From the NCBI RefSeq assembly GCF_011046535.1, contig NZ_CP049257.1, forward strand, positions 1,798,001 through 1,862,000: a DNA stretch of 64,000 nt, read 5' to 3'. The first letter of the stretch is position 1, and every line of letters begins with the position of its first letter. Origin of the DNA: Nocardioides anomalus (lineage in GTDB: Bacteria > Actinomycetota > Actinomycetes > Propionibacteriales > Nocardioidaceae). The notes under the pieces are model-generated. The model ran no database searches. It was not told the DNA's origin and saw only the letters and a list, made by a program, of their open reading frames with translations. Positions 49,475-57,732 of the stretch are shown one piece after another. The position numbers and the translations under genes were made by a program.

Positions 49475-52400
49475 GTGCCGAGCCAGCCGGCCCTCTCCCC
49501 GGACGGTGCGCGCGTGGCCTACGTGCTGCGCACCCTCGACGCCGAGGGGGACCGCAACGTCGACGAGCTGTGGCTGGTCACCGACCGGGACCGGCGGCTC
49601 ACCCACGGTCCGGCCGACACCGCGCCGGTGTGGTCACCGGACGGCTCCCGCCTGGCCTTCCTGCGCGGCGGCCAGGTCGCGGTGGTCGACGTGGCCGGCG
49701 GCGAGGTCGACGTCCTCACCGACCTGGCCCTCGGCGCCGGTGCCCCGCAGTGGAGCCCCGACGGCGCGCGGCTGGCCTTCACCGCCCCGGTCGACCCCAC
49801 CGGCGGGGCCGAGGGCCCGATGGTCACCGACGGCACCGACTACCAGGCCGACGGCGCCGGGACCTACGGCGCGACGCGCAGCCAGCTCCACGTCCTCGAC
49901 GTGGCCGCGCGATCGGTCCGCCAGGTCACCGACGGCGACCACCACGTGGCCGCCCCGCGCTGGAGCCCGGACGGCCGCACCCTCGTCTTCGCCCGAGGCA
50001 CGGGCGAGCGGTTCCGCGTCCCGGTCCTCACCCTCGACGTCGACGACGCGCTGGCCCACCCCCGCACGGTCGCGCTGGCCGACGGCATCGCCGCGGCCGC
50101 GACGTGGACGCCGGACGGCTCGGCCCTCCTCGTGGTGGGCTACCCCGGCGACCCGGTCGGGCACGCCCACCTGCTGCGCGTGCCGCTCGACGGCGGCGAG
50201 CCGGTCGACCTGGCCGCGGGCCTGGACCGCAACGTGATGCCGGGTGCACCGGCCTACCCCGGCGGCCTGCCCGTGGAGGTCGACGGCCGGGTCTGGTTCT
50301 GCCTGCGCGAGCGCGGCTGCACCCACCTGTGGTCGGTCGCGAGCGACGGCACCGGCGCCCGCGCCGAGCTGGCCGGCGAGGGCCGGGTCGTCTCCGGGCT
50401 CTCGTTGGTCGGCGACCGCGCGGTCGTGGCGCTGGCCACGCCCACGTCGTACGGCGAGGTCGTGGCGCTCGAGGGCGGCACCGAGACCGTGCTGACCGAC
50501 CACGGCGCGGCGCTGGCCGACGTCGTGCACCACCCGCGCGAGGCGCGGACCTTCACGGTCTCCGACGGCACCGAGGTCGAGGGCTGGCTCCTCCACGACC
50601 CCGCGCGGCCCGGGCCCAAGCCGCTGCTGCTCGACGTGCACGGTGGCCCGCACAACGCGTGGAACGCCGCGGCCGACGAGATCCACCTCTACCACCAGGA
50701 GCTGGTCGAGCGCGGCTGGGCGGTGCTGCTGGTCAACCCGCGCGGCAGCGACGGCTACGGCGAGGCGTTCTACGACGGCGTGCACGGCGCCTGGGGAGTG
50801 GGTGACGCCAAGGACTTCCTCGAGCCGCTCGACCAGCTGGTGGCCGAGGGGCTGGCCGACCCGGAGCGGTTGGCCGTGGCCGGCTACAGCTACGGCGGCT
50901 TCACGGCTTGCTGGCTCACCGGTCACGACGACCGGTTCGCCGCGGCGGTCGCCGGTGGGACGGTGAGCGACCTGGTCAGCATGTACGGCACCAGCGACGA
51001 CCTCTGCCTGTCCGCCTACGAGCTGGGCGGCACGCCCTGGGACGAGCCCGAGCGGTACGCCGCCATGTCACCGATCACGCAGGTCGCCCAGGTCCGCACC
51101 CCGACGCTGGTCCTGCACGGCGAGGACGACCGGACCTGCCCGCTCAGCCAGGGCCAGCAGTGGCACACCAGCCTGGTCGAGCTCGGAGTGGAGACCCAGC
51201 TCGTCGTCTACCCCGGCGCCTCGCACGTCTTCATCCTGCTCGGGGCGCCGTCGCAGCGCCTGGACTTCAACCGCCGGGTCCTGGACTGGCTCGAGCGGTA
51301 CACCACCGGCGGCGGCCGGCCGCGGCTGGACGCCGCGCACTGGCAGCGCCGGCTCGAGCGGCTGGCCGAGAAGCACGGCGTCCCGGGCGCGCAGCTCGGC
51401 ATCCTGCGCACCGGCCGCGGCGGCGCGCCCGACGAGCTGGTCGAGGCGGCGCACGGCGTGCTCAACGTGCGCACGCAGCACCCGGTCAGCACCGACGCGC
51501 TCTTCCAGATCGGCTCCATCACCAAGGTGTGGACCGCCACCGTCGCGATGCGACTGGTCGACCAGGGCCTGCTCGAGCTGGACTCCCCGATCGCCGAGGT
51601 GCTGCCGGAGCTGCGGCTGGCCGACCCCGACGTGACCAAGCAGGTCACCCTGCGCCACCTGCTCACCCACACCAGCGGCATCGACGGCGACGTGTTCACC
51701 GACACCGGCCGCGGCGACGACTGCCTGGAGAAGTACGTCGAGGTGCTCGGCGAGGCCGGGCAGAACCACCCGCTCGGCGCGACCTGGTCCTACTGCAACT
51801 CCGGCTACGCGCTGCTGGGCCGGGTCATCGAGCAGGTGACCGGGAAGACCTGGGACGAGGCGATGCGCGACGAGCTCTACGTCCCGCTCGGCCTGGAGCG
51901 CACGGTCACCCTGCCCGAGGACGCGCTGCTGCACGCCGCGGCCGTGGGCCACGACCAGCGCGACGGCGAGACCGTGCCGGCCGCGGCCTGGCAGCTGCCC
52001 CGCTCGATCGGACCGGCCGGGTTGGTCTCGGCGCCGGTGGCCGACGTGCTGGCCTTCGCCCGGATGCACCTGACCGGCGGCGTCGCCGCCGACGGCACCC
52101 GCTTGCTGAGCGAGGAGAGCACCGCCGCGATGGCCGCGCACCAGGCCGACCTGCCCGACAAGATCATCCTGGGCGACTCCTGGGGGCTGGGCTGGATCCG
52201 CTTCGGCTGGGGCGGGCAACGGCTCGTCGGCCACGACGGCAACACGCTGGGCCAGGCGGCGTTCCTGCGCGTGCTGCCCGACGGCGAGGGCGGCGGACTG
52301 GCCGTCGCGCTGCTCACCAACGGGGGCCACACCCGCGACCTCTACGAGGACCTCTACCGCGAGCTGTTCGCGGCGCTGGCCGGCGTGCAGATGCCCGAGC

Positions 52401-52711
52401 GGTTCACCCCGCCGGCCGACGCCGAGGTCGACATCACGCCGTACGTCGGCACCTACGAGCGCACCTCGGTGCGCATGGACGTCGAGCAGGGCCCGGACGG
52501 GCCGCTGCTGCGCACCACGTTGACCGGGCCGCTGGCCGAGCTCGAGCCGGACCCGGTCGAGGAGTACCCCCTCGTGCCCGTCGGACCGGCGCTGTTCGCC
52601 CTGCGCCCGCCGGGTGTGGAGACGTGGGCGCCGGTGACGTTCTACGAGCTGCCGACCGGCGAGAAGTACCTCCACTTCGGCGTGCGGGCCACGCCCAAGG
52701 TCTCGTCGTGA
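49475..52711 (+). CDS. Fusion of S9 prolyl oligopeptidase and S12 beta-lactamase-like hydrolase (possible 5' frameshift)
   Basis: 1078 residues from the GTG at 49475. Residues 1 to about 390 are a PD40-type beta-propeller (repeated WSPDG motifs). About 390-620 is the S9 catalytic domain with Ser in AGYSYGGFTAC near 473, Asp in LHGEDDRTCP near 551 and His in PGASHVFIL near 585. About 625-1078 is an S12 domain with SITK near 682, YCN near 773 and HDG near 921. The family sequence extends upstream in frame (RLRIDDLTAFAV) without a start codon. The ATG at 49420, overlapping the ATPase stop, is out of frame unless one C of the run at 49427-49432 is removed. It is a cytosolic two-step peptidase candidate. 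Confidence 0.88.
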   Translation: MPSQPALSPDGARVAYVLRTLDAEGDRNVDELWLVTDRDRRLTHGPADTAPVWSPDGSRLAFLRGGQVAVVDVAGGEVDVLTDLALGAGAPQWSPDGARLAFTAPVDPTGGAEGPMVTDGTDYQADGAGTYGATRSQLHVLDVAARSVRQVTDGDHHVAAPRWSPDGRTLVFARGTGERFRVPVLTLDVDDALAHPRTVALADGIAAAATWTPDGSALLVVGYPGDPVGHAHLLRVPLDGGEPVDLAAGLDRNVMPGAPAYPGGLPVEVDGRVWFCLRERGCTHLWSVASDGTGARAELAGEGRVVSGLSLVGDRAVVALATPTSYGEVVALEGGTETVLTDHGAALADVVHHPREARTFTVSDGTEVEGWLLHDPARPGPKPLLLDVHGGPHNAWNAAADEIHLYHQELVERGWAVLLVNPRGSDGYGEAFYDGVHGAWGVGDAKDFLEPLDQLVAEGLADPERLAVAGYSYGGFTACWLTGHDDRFAAAVAGGTVSDLVSMYGTSDDLCLSAYELGGTPWDEPERYAAMSPITQVAQVRTPTLVLHGEDDRTCPLSQGQQWHTSLVELGVETQLVVYPGASHVFILLGAPSQRLDFNRRVLDWLERYTTGGGRPRLDAAHWQRRLERLAEKHGVPGAQLGILRTGRGGAPDELVEAAHGVLNVRTQHPVSTDALFQIGSITKVWTATVAMRLVDQGLLELDSPIAEVLPELRLADPDVTKQVTLRHLLTHTSGIDGDVFTDTGRGDDCLEKYVEVLGEAGQNHPLGATWSYCNSGYALLGRVIEQVTGKTWDEAMRDELYVPLGLERTVTLPEDALLHAAAVGHDQRDGETVPAAAWQLPRSIGPAGLVSAPVADVLAFARMHLTGGVAADGTRLLSEESTAAMAAHQADLPDKIILGDSWGLGWIRFGWGGQRLVGHDGNTLGQAAFLRVLPDGEGGGLAVALLTNGGHTRDLYEDLYRELFAALAGVQMPERFTPPADAEVDITPYVGTYERTSVRMDVEQGPDGPLLRTTLTGPLAELEPDPVEEYPLVPVGPALFALRPPGVETWAPVTFYELPTGEKYLHFGVRATPKVSS

Positions 52712-53835
52712 CCGACCTGGACGCTCTGCTCGACGACATCCGCCTGCTGGTCGAGTGCGAGTCGCCGTCGGCCGACCTCGACGCGGTGGCGCGCTCCGCC
52801 GACGTGGTCGCCGGCGTCGGCGCGGCCCGGATGGGCGTCGAGCCGGAGCGGATCGTCCTGGACGGCCGGACCCACCTGCGCTGGCGACTCGGCTCCGGGC
52901 CGTCGCGGGTGCTGCTGCTCGGCCACCACGACACGGTGTGGCCGCTCGGCACGCTCGAGCGCCGCCCGTACGCCGTCGAGGGCGGCGTGCTCCGCGGCCC
53001 GGGCTGCTTCGACATGCTGGCTGGCGTGGCCATGGCCTTCGCGGCCGCGGCCGGCCTGGACGGTGTCACCGTGCTGGTGACCGGCGACGAGGAGCTCGGC
53101 TCGCCCAGCTCACGAGGCCTGGTCGAGGACGAGGCCCGGCTGGCCGAGGCCGTCCTGGTGCTCGAAGCCTCGGCCGACGGCGGCGCGCTCAAGACCGAGC
53201 GCAAGGGCGTCTCGCTGTACGACGTGCGCGCGACCGGTCGCGCGGCCCACGCCGGGCTGGAGCCCGAGCGCGGGGTCAACGCCAGCGTCGAGCTCGCGCA
53301 CCAGGTGCTGGCCGTGGCGCGCCTGGGGGACGCCTCTGCCGGCACCACGGTCACCCCGACGGCCGGCCGGTCCGGCAGCACCAGCAACACCGTGCCCGCC
53401 GGCGGCTCGTTCTCGGTCGACGTGCGCGTGCGGACGGTGGCCGAGCAGGAGCGGGTGGACCGCGCCCTGCGGGCGCTGGCGCCGGTGCTGCCGGGGGCCG
53501 AGGTCGAGGTGTTCGGCGGCCCGAACCGGCCGCCGCTGGAGGCCACCGCCTCGGCCGCGCTGTTCGCGCTGGCCCAGGCCGTCGCGGACCGGCTCGGCCT
53601 GCCTGCGCCCAGCGCCGCCTCCGTGGGCGGCGCGTCGGACGGCAACCTCACCGCCGGCGTCGGGACCCCGACCCTGGACGGGCTCGGCGCGGTCGGCGGC
53701 GGTGCGCACGCCGAGGACGAGCACGTCCTCGTCGACGCGCTACCCGGCCGGACCGCGCTGCTGCGCGGGCTGCTCGAGGAGCTGCTGGCCGTGCGGACGA
53801 ACGACCTCGTCGCATCTGGTGCGGTGCGACCATGA
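52708..53835 (+). CDS. M20 family metallohydrolase (carboxypeptidase/deacylase)
   Basis: 375 residues from the GTG overlapping the fusion gene stop. Zinc ligands and catalytic residues of M20: HHDTVWP near 73, Asp in GPGCFDMLAG near 101, the EE pair in VTGDEELGS near 128, and His in GGGAHAEDEHV near 333. The dimerisation domain between them is intact. Relatives include carboxypeptidase G2 and N-acyl-L-amino acid deacylases. Next to a GNAT acyltransferase and an N-acylamino acid racemase the expected job is release of the L-amino acid from its N-acyl form (inference from the pathway known in Geobacillus kaustophilus). Confidence 0.88.
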   Translation: MTDLDALLDDIRLLVECESPSADLDAVARSADVVAGVGAARMGVEPERIVLDGRTHLRWRLGSGPSRVLLLGHHDTVWPLGTLERRPYAVEGGVLRGPGCFDMLAGVAMAFAAAAGLDGVTVLVTGDEELGSPSSRGLVEDEARLAEAVLVLEASADGGALKTERKGVSLYDVRATGRAAHAGLEPERGVNASVELAHQVLAVARLGDASAGTTVTPTAGRSGSTSNTVPAGGSFSVDVRVRTVAEQERVDRALRALAPVLPGAEVEVFGGPNRPPLEATASAALFALAQAVADRLGLPAPSAASVGGASDGNLTAGVGTPTLDGLGAVGGGAHAEDEHVLVDALPGRTALLRGLLEELLAVRTNDLVASGAVRP

Positions 53836-54731
53836 CCGCGCCCGACGACCTGAGCAGCATGGGAGCCATGACCGAGCTGAGGGTGGCGAGCGACGTGGAC
53901 CGCGCCGTCCAGGCCGCCGACGCCGCCGCGCGCGCCGCGGGCGTGACCGTGCGCGACCTCGCCGACCTGGCCGACCTCGAGGGCGTGGTCGCGCTGTTCG
54001 CGGGGATCTGGGGCCGGGCCGAGAACCCGCCGGTGACCCTCGAGCTCCTGCGGGCCTTCACCAAGGCCGGCAACTACGTCGGCGGCGCCTTCGAGGACGG
54101 CCGGCTGGTCGGCGCCTGCGTCGGCTTCTTCCACGCCCCGGGCGAGGACGCGCTGCACAGCCACATCGCCGGCGTGGCCGCGAGCGGGCGCAGCGTCGGC
54201 TTCGCGCTCAAGCTGCACCAGCGCTCGTGGGCCATGCTGCGCGGCGTCGGCGAGATCGCCTGGACCTTCGACCCGCTGGTGTCGCGCAACGCCTACTTCA
54301 ACCTGGTCAAGCTGGGCGCGACCGCGGCGGAGTACCTCCCCAACTTCTACGGCCCCATGGCCGATGCCCTCAACGGCGACGACGACTCCGACCGTCTCCT
54401 CGTCCGGTGGCGGCTCGGCGACCCGCGCGTCGCGCTGGCGTGCGCCGGGGAGAGCGTGGGCCCGTCCGCTCCGGACGAGCTCGCAACCGGGGCCGCCGTC
54501 GCGCTCGGGGTGGGAGGCGACGGCGGCCCCGCACCCGGCCGGCTGGACGGCAGCGGGACCTTCCTGGTCGGCGTACCCCCCGACATCGGGCGGCTGCGCG
54601 CCACCGACCCGGCCACGGCTCAGCGCTGGCGGCTGGCCGTGCGCGAGGCGCTGACCGCCTTGGTCGGCCGGGGCGGGCGGATCGACGGCTTCGACCGCGC
54701 CGGCTGGTACGTCGTGCGGGGCGTCCGGTGA
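53832..54731 (+). CDS. GNAT superfamily acyltransferase, candidate N-succinyl/acyl-CoA:D-amino acid transferase
   Basis: 299 residues from the ATG overlapping the M20 stop; an ATG at 53868 is possible. VRDLADLADLEGVVALFAGIWG, then NYVGGAFEDGRLVGACVGFFH and LHSHIAGVAASGRSVGFALKLHQRSW match the predicted GNAT family COG3375. The segment IAWTFDPLVSRNAYFNLVKLGA is highly characteristic. In Geobacillus, a GNAT protein beside the NSAR racemase N-succinylates D-amino acids. It is coupled to the racemase gene by GTGA. Confidence 0.8.
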   Translation: MTAPDDLSSMGAMTELRVASDVDRAVQAADAAARAAGVTVRDLADLADLEGVVALFAGIWGRAENPPVTLELLRAFTKAGNYVGGAFEDGRLVGACVGFFHAPGEDALHSHIAGVAASGRSVGFALKLHQRSWAMLRGVGEIAWTFDPLVSRNAYFNLVKLGATAAEYLPNFYGPMADALNGDDDSDRLLVRWRLGDPRVALACAGESVGPSAPDELATGAAVALGVGGDGGPAPGRLDGSGTFLVGVPPDIGRLRATDPATAQRWRLAVREALTALVGRGGRIDGFDRAGWYVVRGVR

Positions 54732-55855
54732 CGCCGCTGAAGATGACCGGTGTCGAGCTGCGCCGGGTGGCCATGCCGCTGCGGTCGCCGTTCCGCACGT
54801 CGTTCGGCACCGAGACCGACCGCGACATCCTGCTCGTCCGCGTGGTCACCGATGCGGCCGAGGGCTGGGGGGAGTGCGTGGCCATGGCCGCGCCGCTCTA
54901 CTCCTCGGAGTACGCCGACGCGGCGGCCGACGTGCTGCGCGGCTTCCTGGTCCCGCGGCTGGCCGCCGGCTCGGCGGACGGACGGCTCACCGGCGCGCAC
55001 GCCGTGGCCCCGCTGCTCGCGCCGGTCAAGGGCCACCGGATGGCGAAGGCCGCGCTGGAGACCGCCGTGCTCGACGCCGAGCTGCGGGCCGCCGGCCGGT
55101 CGTTCGCCCGCGAGCTGGGCGCCGTGCACGAACGGGTGCCGTGCGGCGTCTCGGTCGGGATCATGGACTCGGTGCCGCAACTGCTGGACGCGGTGGCCGG
55201 CTACCTCGACGAGGGCTACCTCAGGATCAAGCTCAAGATCGAGCCCGGGTGGGACGTCGAGCCGGTGCGTGCGGTGCGCGAGCGGTTCGGCGACGACGTG
55301 CTGCTCCAGGTCGACGCCAACACGGCCTACACCCTCGCCGACGCGGGACAGCTGGCCCGGCTGGACCCCTTCGACCTGCTGCTCATCGAGCAGCCGCTGG
55401 AGGAGGAGGACGTCCTGGGCCACGCCGACCTGGCGAAGCTGATCAGGACCCCGGTCTGCCTGGACGAGTCGATCGTCTCGGCCCAGACGGCGGCGGCCGC
55501 GATCCGGCTGGGCGCGTGCCGGATCGTGAACGTCAAGCCGGGTCGGGTCGGCGGCTACCTCGAGGCCAAGCGCATCCACGACGTGTGCGTCGCCGCCGGC
55601 GTCCCGGTGTGGTGCGGCGGGATGCTCGAGACCGGCCTGGGGCGCGCCGCCAACGTCGCGCTGGCCGCGCTGCCCGGCTTCACGCTGCCCGGCGACACGT
55701 CGGGGTCGGGGCGCTACTACGCCGAGGACCTGACCGAGCCGTTCGTGCTGGCCGACGGGCACCTGGACGTGCCCACCGGGCCCGGGCTGGGCGTCGTACC
55801 GCTCGAGGAGCGGCTGGCCGAGGTCACCGTCTCCACCGAGTGGATCGCGCTCTGA
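54728..55855 (+). CDS. menC: N-acylamino acid racemase (NSAR/OSBS subfamily of the enolase superfamily)
   Basis: 375 residues, very close in sequence to Amycolatopsis N-acylamino acid racemase (shared FRTSFGTE, GGYLE, WCGGMLETGLGRAANVALA). The KxK catalytic pair is YLRIKLKIEPGWDVEPV near 166-168. Metal ligands are LQVDANTAY (Asp near 196), LIEQPLEEE (Glu near 221) and CLDESIV (Asp near 246). The second base Lys is in VNVKPGRVGGY near 269. Members act as o-succinylbenzoate synthases, N-succinylamino acid racemases or both. No other menaquinone gene is nearby, while an acyltransferase and an M20 deacylase are coupled to it, so racemase is favoured. Confidence 0.92.
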   Translation: MTPLKMTGVELRRVAMPLRSPFRTSFGTETDRDILLVRVVTDAAEGWGECVAMAAPLYSSEYADAAADVLRGFLVPRLAAGSADGRLTGAHAVAPLLAPVKGHRMAKAALETAVLDAELRAAGRSFARELGAVHERVPCGVSVGIMDSVPQLLDAVAGYLDEGYLRIKLKIEPGWDVEPVRAVRERFGDDVLLQVDANTAYTLADAGQLARLDPFDLLLIEQPLEEEDVLGHADLAKLIRTPVCLDESIVSAQTAAAAIRLGACRIVNVKPGRVGGYLEAKRIHDVCVAAGVPVWCGGMLETGLGRAANVALAALPGFTLPGDTSGSGRYYAEDLTEPFVLADGHLDVPTGPGLGVVPLEERLAEVTVSTEWIAL

Positions 55856-55866
55856 GTTCGTCCCGA

Positions 55867-55895
55867 AGCACCATCCGGGACGCCTGTTTGGTGCT
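55867..55895 (+). terminator. Inverted repeat after the D-peptide operon
   Basis: AGCACCA and TGGTGCT flank 15 nt, 11 nt after the racemase stop. A stem of 7 bp with a large loop is a modest terminator candidate. It could instead be an operator for the PucR gene, which starts 44 nt downstream. Confidence 0.35.
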
Positions 55896-55926
55896 GAGGC
55901 ACTAGTCGGGCCTGCTGCTCGCGGCC

Positions 55927-55932
55927 TACGGT
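55927..55932 (+). promoter_or_regulatory. -10 element of the PucR-type regulator gene, leaderless layout
   Basis: TACGGT, 6 nt before the GTG at 55939. Confidence 0.5.
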
Positions 55933-55938
55933 CGGGGG

Positions 55939-57594
55939 GTGCCGACGACCTCCGCCCGTCCGCGCGCCAGCCTGGGCCGCGTCCTGGACGACCTGGGCGC
56001 GACCCTGCTCGACCTCGCGCACGGAGACGTGGAGCACGAGGGCGAGCTCGGCGGCGTGGTCATCCACGATCCGCTCGACCAGCCCGTGCTGCCGGCGCGG
56101 GCCCTGGTCCTCGGCGTGGGCGTGGAGTCGTCGGAGCAGGTGGTCGCGCTGCTGTCCGCCCTCGGCGCGCAGGGTGCCGTCGGGGTGGTGCTGCGGGCGC
56201 CGGTGGTGCTGACCGACGACGTGCGCACGGCCGCCGACGCCGCGGGCGTGGCCCTGCTCGGGCTGTCGCGCGGCGTGCCGTGGGGGCACCTCGCCGAGAT
56301 GCTGCGCTCGGTGCTGGCCGCCGGCGACGTGGGCGGCGGCGAGACCGAGTCGCTGGGCGGGCTGCCGTCGGGGGACCTGTTCGCGGTGGCCAACGCCATC
56401 GCCGGCCTCCTGGACGCACCGGTGACCATCGAGGACCGCAGCTCCCGGGTGCTGGCCTTCTCCGGGCGCCAGGACGAGGCCGACCCCTCGCGCGTGGAGA
56501 CGATCCTGGGCCGGCAGGTGCCCGCGCGCTACGCCCGGCACCTGCAGGAGGCCGGCGTGTTCCGGGCGCTGATGCGCAGCGACGAGCCGGTCTTCGTGGA
56601 GCCGATCGCCGACGGCAGCCAGGGCTTCACGCTCCCGCGCGTGGCCATCGCCGTCCGGGCCGGCGACGAGGTGCTGGGCTCGATCTGGGCCGCCGTACCC
56701 GGCCCGCTCAGCGCCGAGCGCACCGAGGCCCTGCGCGAGGCTGCTGGCCTGGTCGCCCTGCACCTGCTGCGGGTGCGCGCGGGCGCCGACGTCCAGCGCC
56801 GGGTCCGGGCCGACCTGCTCAGCTCCGCCCTCGAGGGCGGACCCGGCGCCCCCGAGGCGCTCGAGCGGCTCGGCCTGACCGGCCAGCCGCTGCTCGTGCT
56901 CGGGATCGCCTACGACGAGCGCCACGCCGCCCCGGACGACGGCGACGCCGACCCGGCCCACCTGGTCCACGAGCGGCAGCGGCTCAGCGACGCCTTCGCC
57001 CTGCACCTCGCCGCCGTCCACCCCCGCTCCGCCGTGGCCGAGATCGGCGGCGTGGCCTACGGGCTGCTGCCGCTGCTCGGCCCGGCCGACCAGGGCGAGA
57101 CCAGCGCCGTGCGCATCGTCCAGGACTTCCGCGACCGCGTCGGCGACCGGCTGCCCACCATCGCGGCGGTCGGCCCGGTCACCCCCGACCTCTCCGGCCT
57201 GGCCCACAGCCGCAGCAGCGTCGACCGCTCGCTGCGGGTGCTGCGCGAGGGTCGCGCCGACCGCCGCGTCGGCCGCCTCGACGAGCTCCAGGCCGAGGCC
57301 CTCGTGCTCGAGCTGCGCGACCTGGCCGCCGCCCGCGGCGACCGGCCCAGCGGCGCGCTCGCGCGCCTGCTCGACTACGACCGGCGCCACCACAGCACGC
57401 TGGTGGCCACCCTCGCGGCCTGGCTCGACGCCTTCGGCGACGTGGTCGCCGCCTCGGGCGCGGTGTTCGTGCACCCCAACACGTTCCGCTACCGGCTGCG
57501 CCGCGTCGCCGAGGTCGCCGAGGTCGACCTGGACGACCCGGACCAGCGCTTCGCGCTCATGCTCCAGCTCAAGCTGGGCCTCGCCGGGGGCTGA
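55939..57594 (+). CDS. PucR family transcriptional regulator
   Basis: 551 residues. An N-terminal PucR-like sensory region (to about 130) and a GAF-like middle (DLFAVANAIAGLLDAPVTIEDRSSRVLAFS) lead to the CdaR/GGDEF-like segment. The C-terminal PucR helix-turn-helix is VFVHPNTFRYRLRRVAEVAEVDLDDPDQRF near 508-537. Such regulators respond to amino acid, purine or other nitrogen-related ligands. It follows the nine-gene D-peptide operon on the same strand with its own leaderless promoter and is the obvious candidate regulator of it. Confidence 0.9.
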   Translation: MPTTSARPRASLGRVLDDLGATLLDLAHGDVEHEGELGGVVIHDPLDQPVLPARALVLGVGVESSEQVVALLSALGAQGAVGVVLRAPVVLTDDVRTAADAAGVALLGLSRGVPWGHLAEMLRSVLAAGDVGGGETESLGGLPSGDLFAVANAIAGLLDAPVTIEDRSSRVLAFSGRQDEADPSRVETILGRQVPARYARHLQEAGVFRALMRSDEPVFVEPIADGSQGFTLPRVAIAVRAGDEVLGSIWAAVPGPLSAERTEALREAAGLVALHLLRVRAGADVQRRVRADLLSSALEGGPGAPEALERLGLTGQPLLVLGIAYDERHAAPDDGDADPAHLVHERQRLSDAFALHLAAVHPRSAVAEIGGVAYGLLPLLGPADQGETSAVRIVQDFRDRVGDRLPTIAAVGPVTPDLSGLAHSRSSVDRSLRVLREGRADRRVGRLDELQAEALVLELRDLAAARGDRPSGALARLLDYDRRHHSTLVATLAAWLDAFGDVVAASGAVFVHPNTFRYRLRRVAEVAEVDLDDPDQRFALMLQLKLGLAGG

Positions 57595-57619
57595 CCGCCC
57601 CCGCCGGCCCAGGCCCCGC

Positions 57620-57691
57620 TTGTAACGCGCAGTTACCGGCTCTTCCGACCCGCCGCAACGGGTCGGAAGAGCCGGTAACTGAGCGTTACAA
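57620..57691. terminator. 72-nt near-perfect hairpin between convergent genes
   Basis: Two 33-nt arms, beginning TTGTAACGCGCAGTTACC and ending GGTAACTGAGCGTTACAA, differ at a single position and enclose a 6-nt loop CCGCAA (57653-57658). It lies between the PucR gene stop (57594) and the PLD gene stop (57733). It could act as a bidirectional terminator, though it is far longer than needed. Confidence 0.7.
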
Positions 57692-57732
57692 CCGCACGGT
57701 TGCAGGCACCCGAAGCCCCCGGACGCCCGAGC

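Noticed and set aside
54728..55855. Reading the enolase-superfamily gene as o-succinylbenzoate synthase of menaquinone synthesis
   Set aside because: No other men genes are in the window, and coupling to acyltransferase, M20 and peptide importer genes favours the racemase role; dual function remains possible.
57620..57691. Long palindrome as CRISPR unit, phage attachment site or IS end
   Set aside because: A single copy, no spacers, no integrase or transposase nearby and no tRNA gene.
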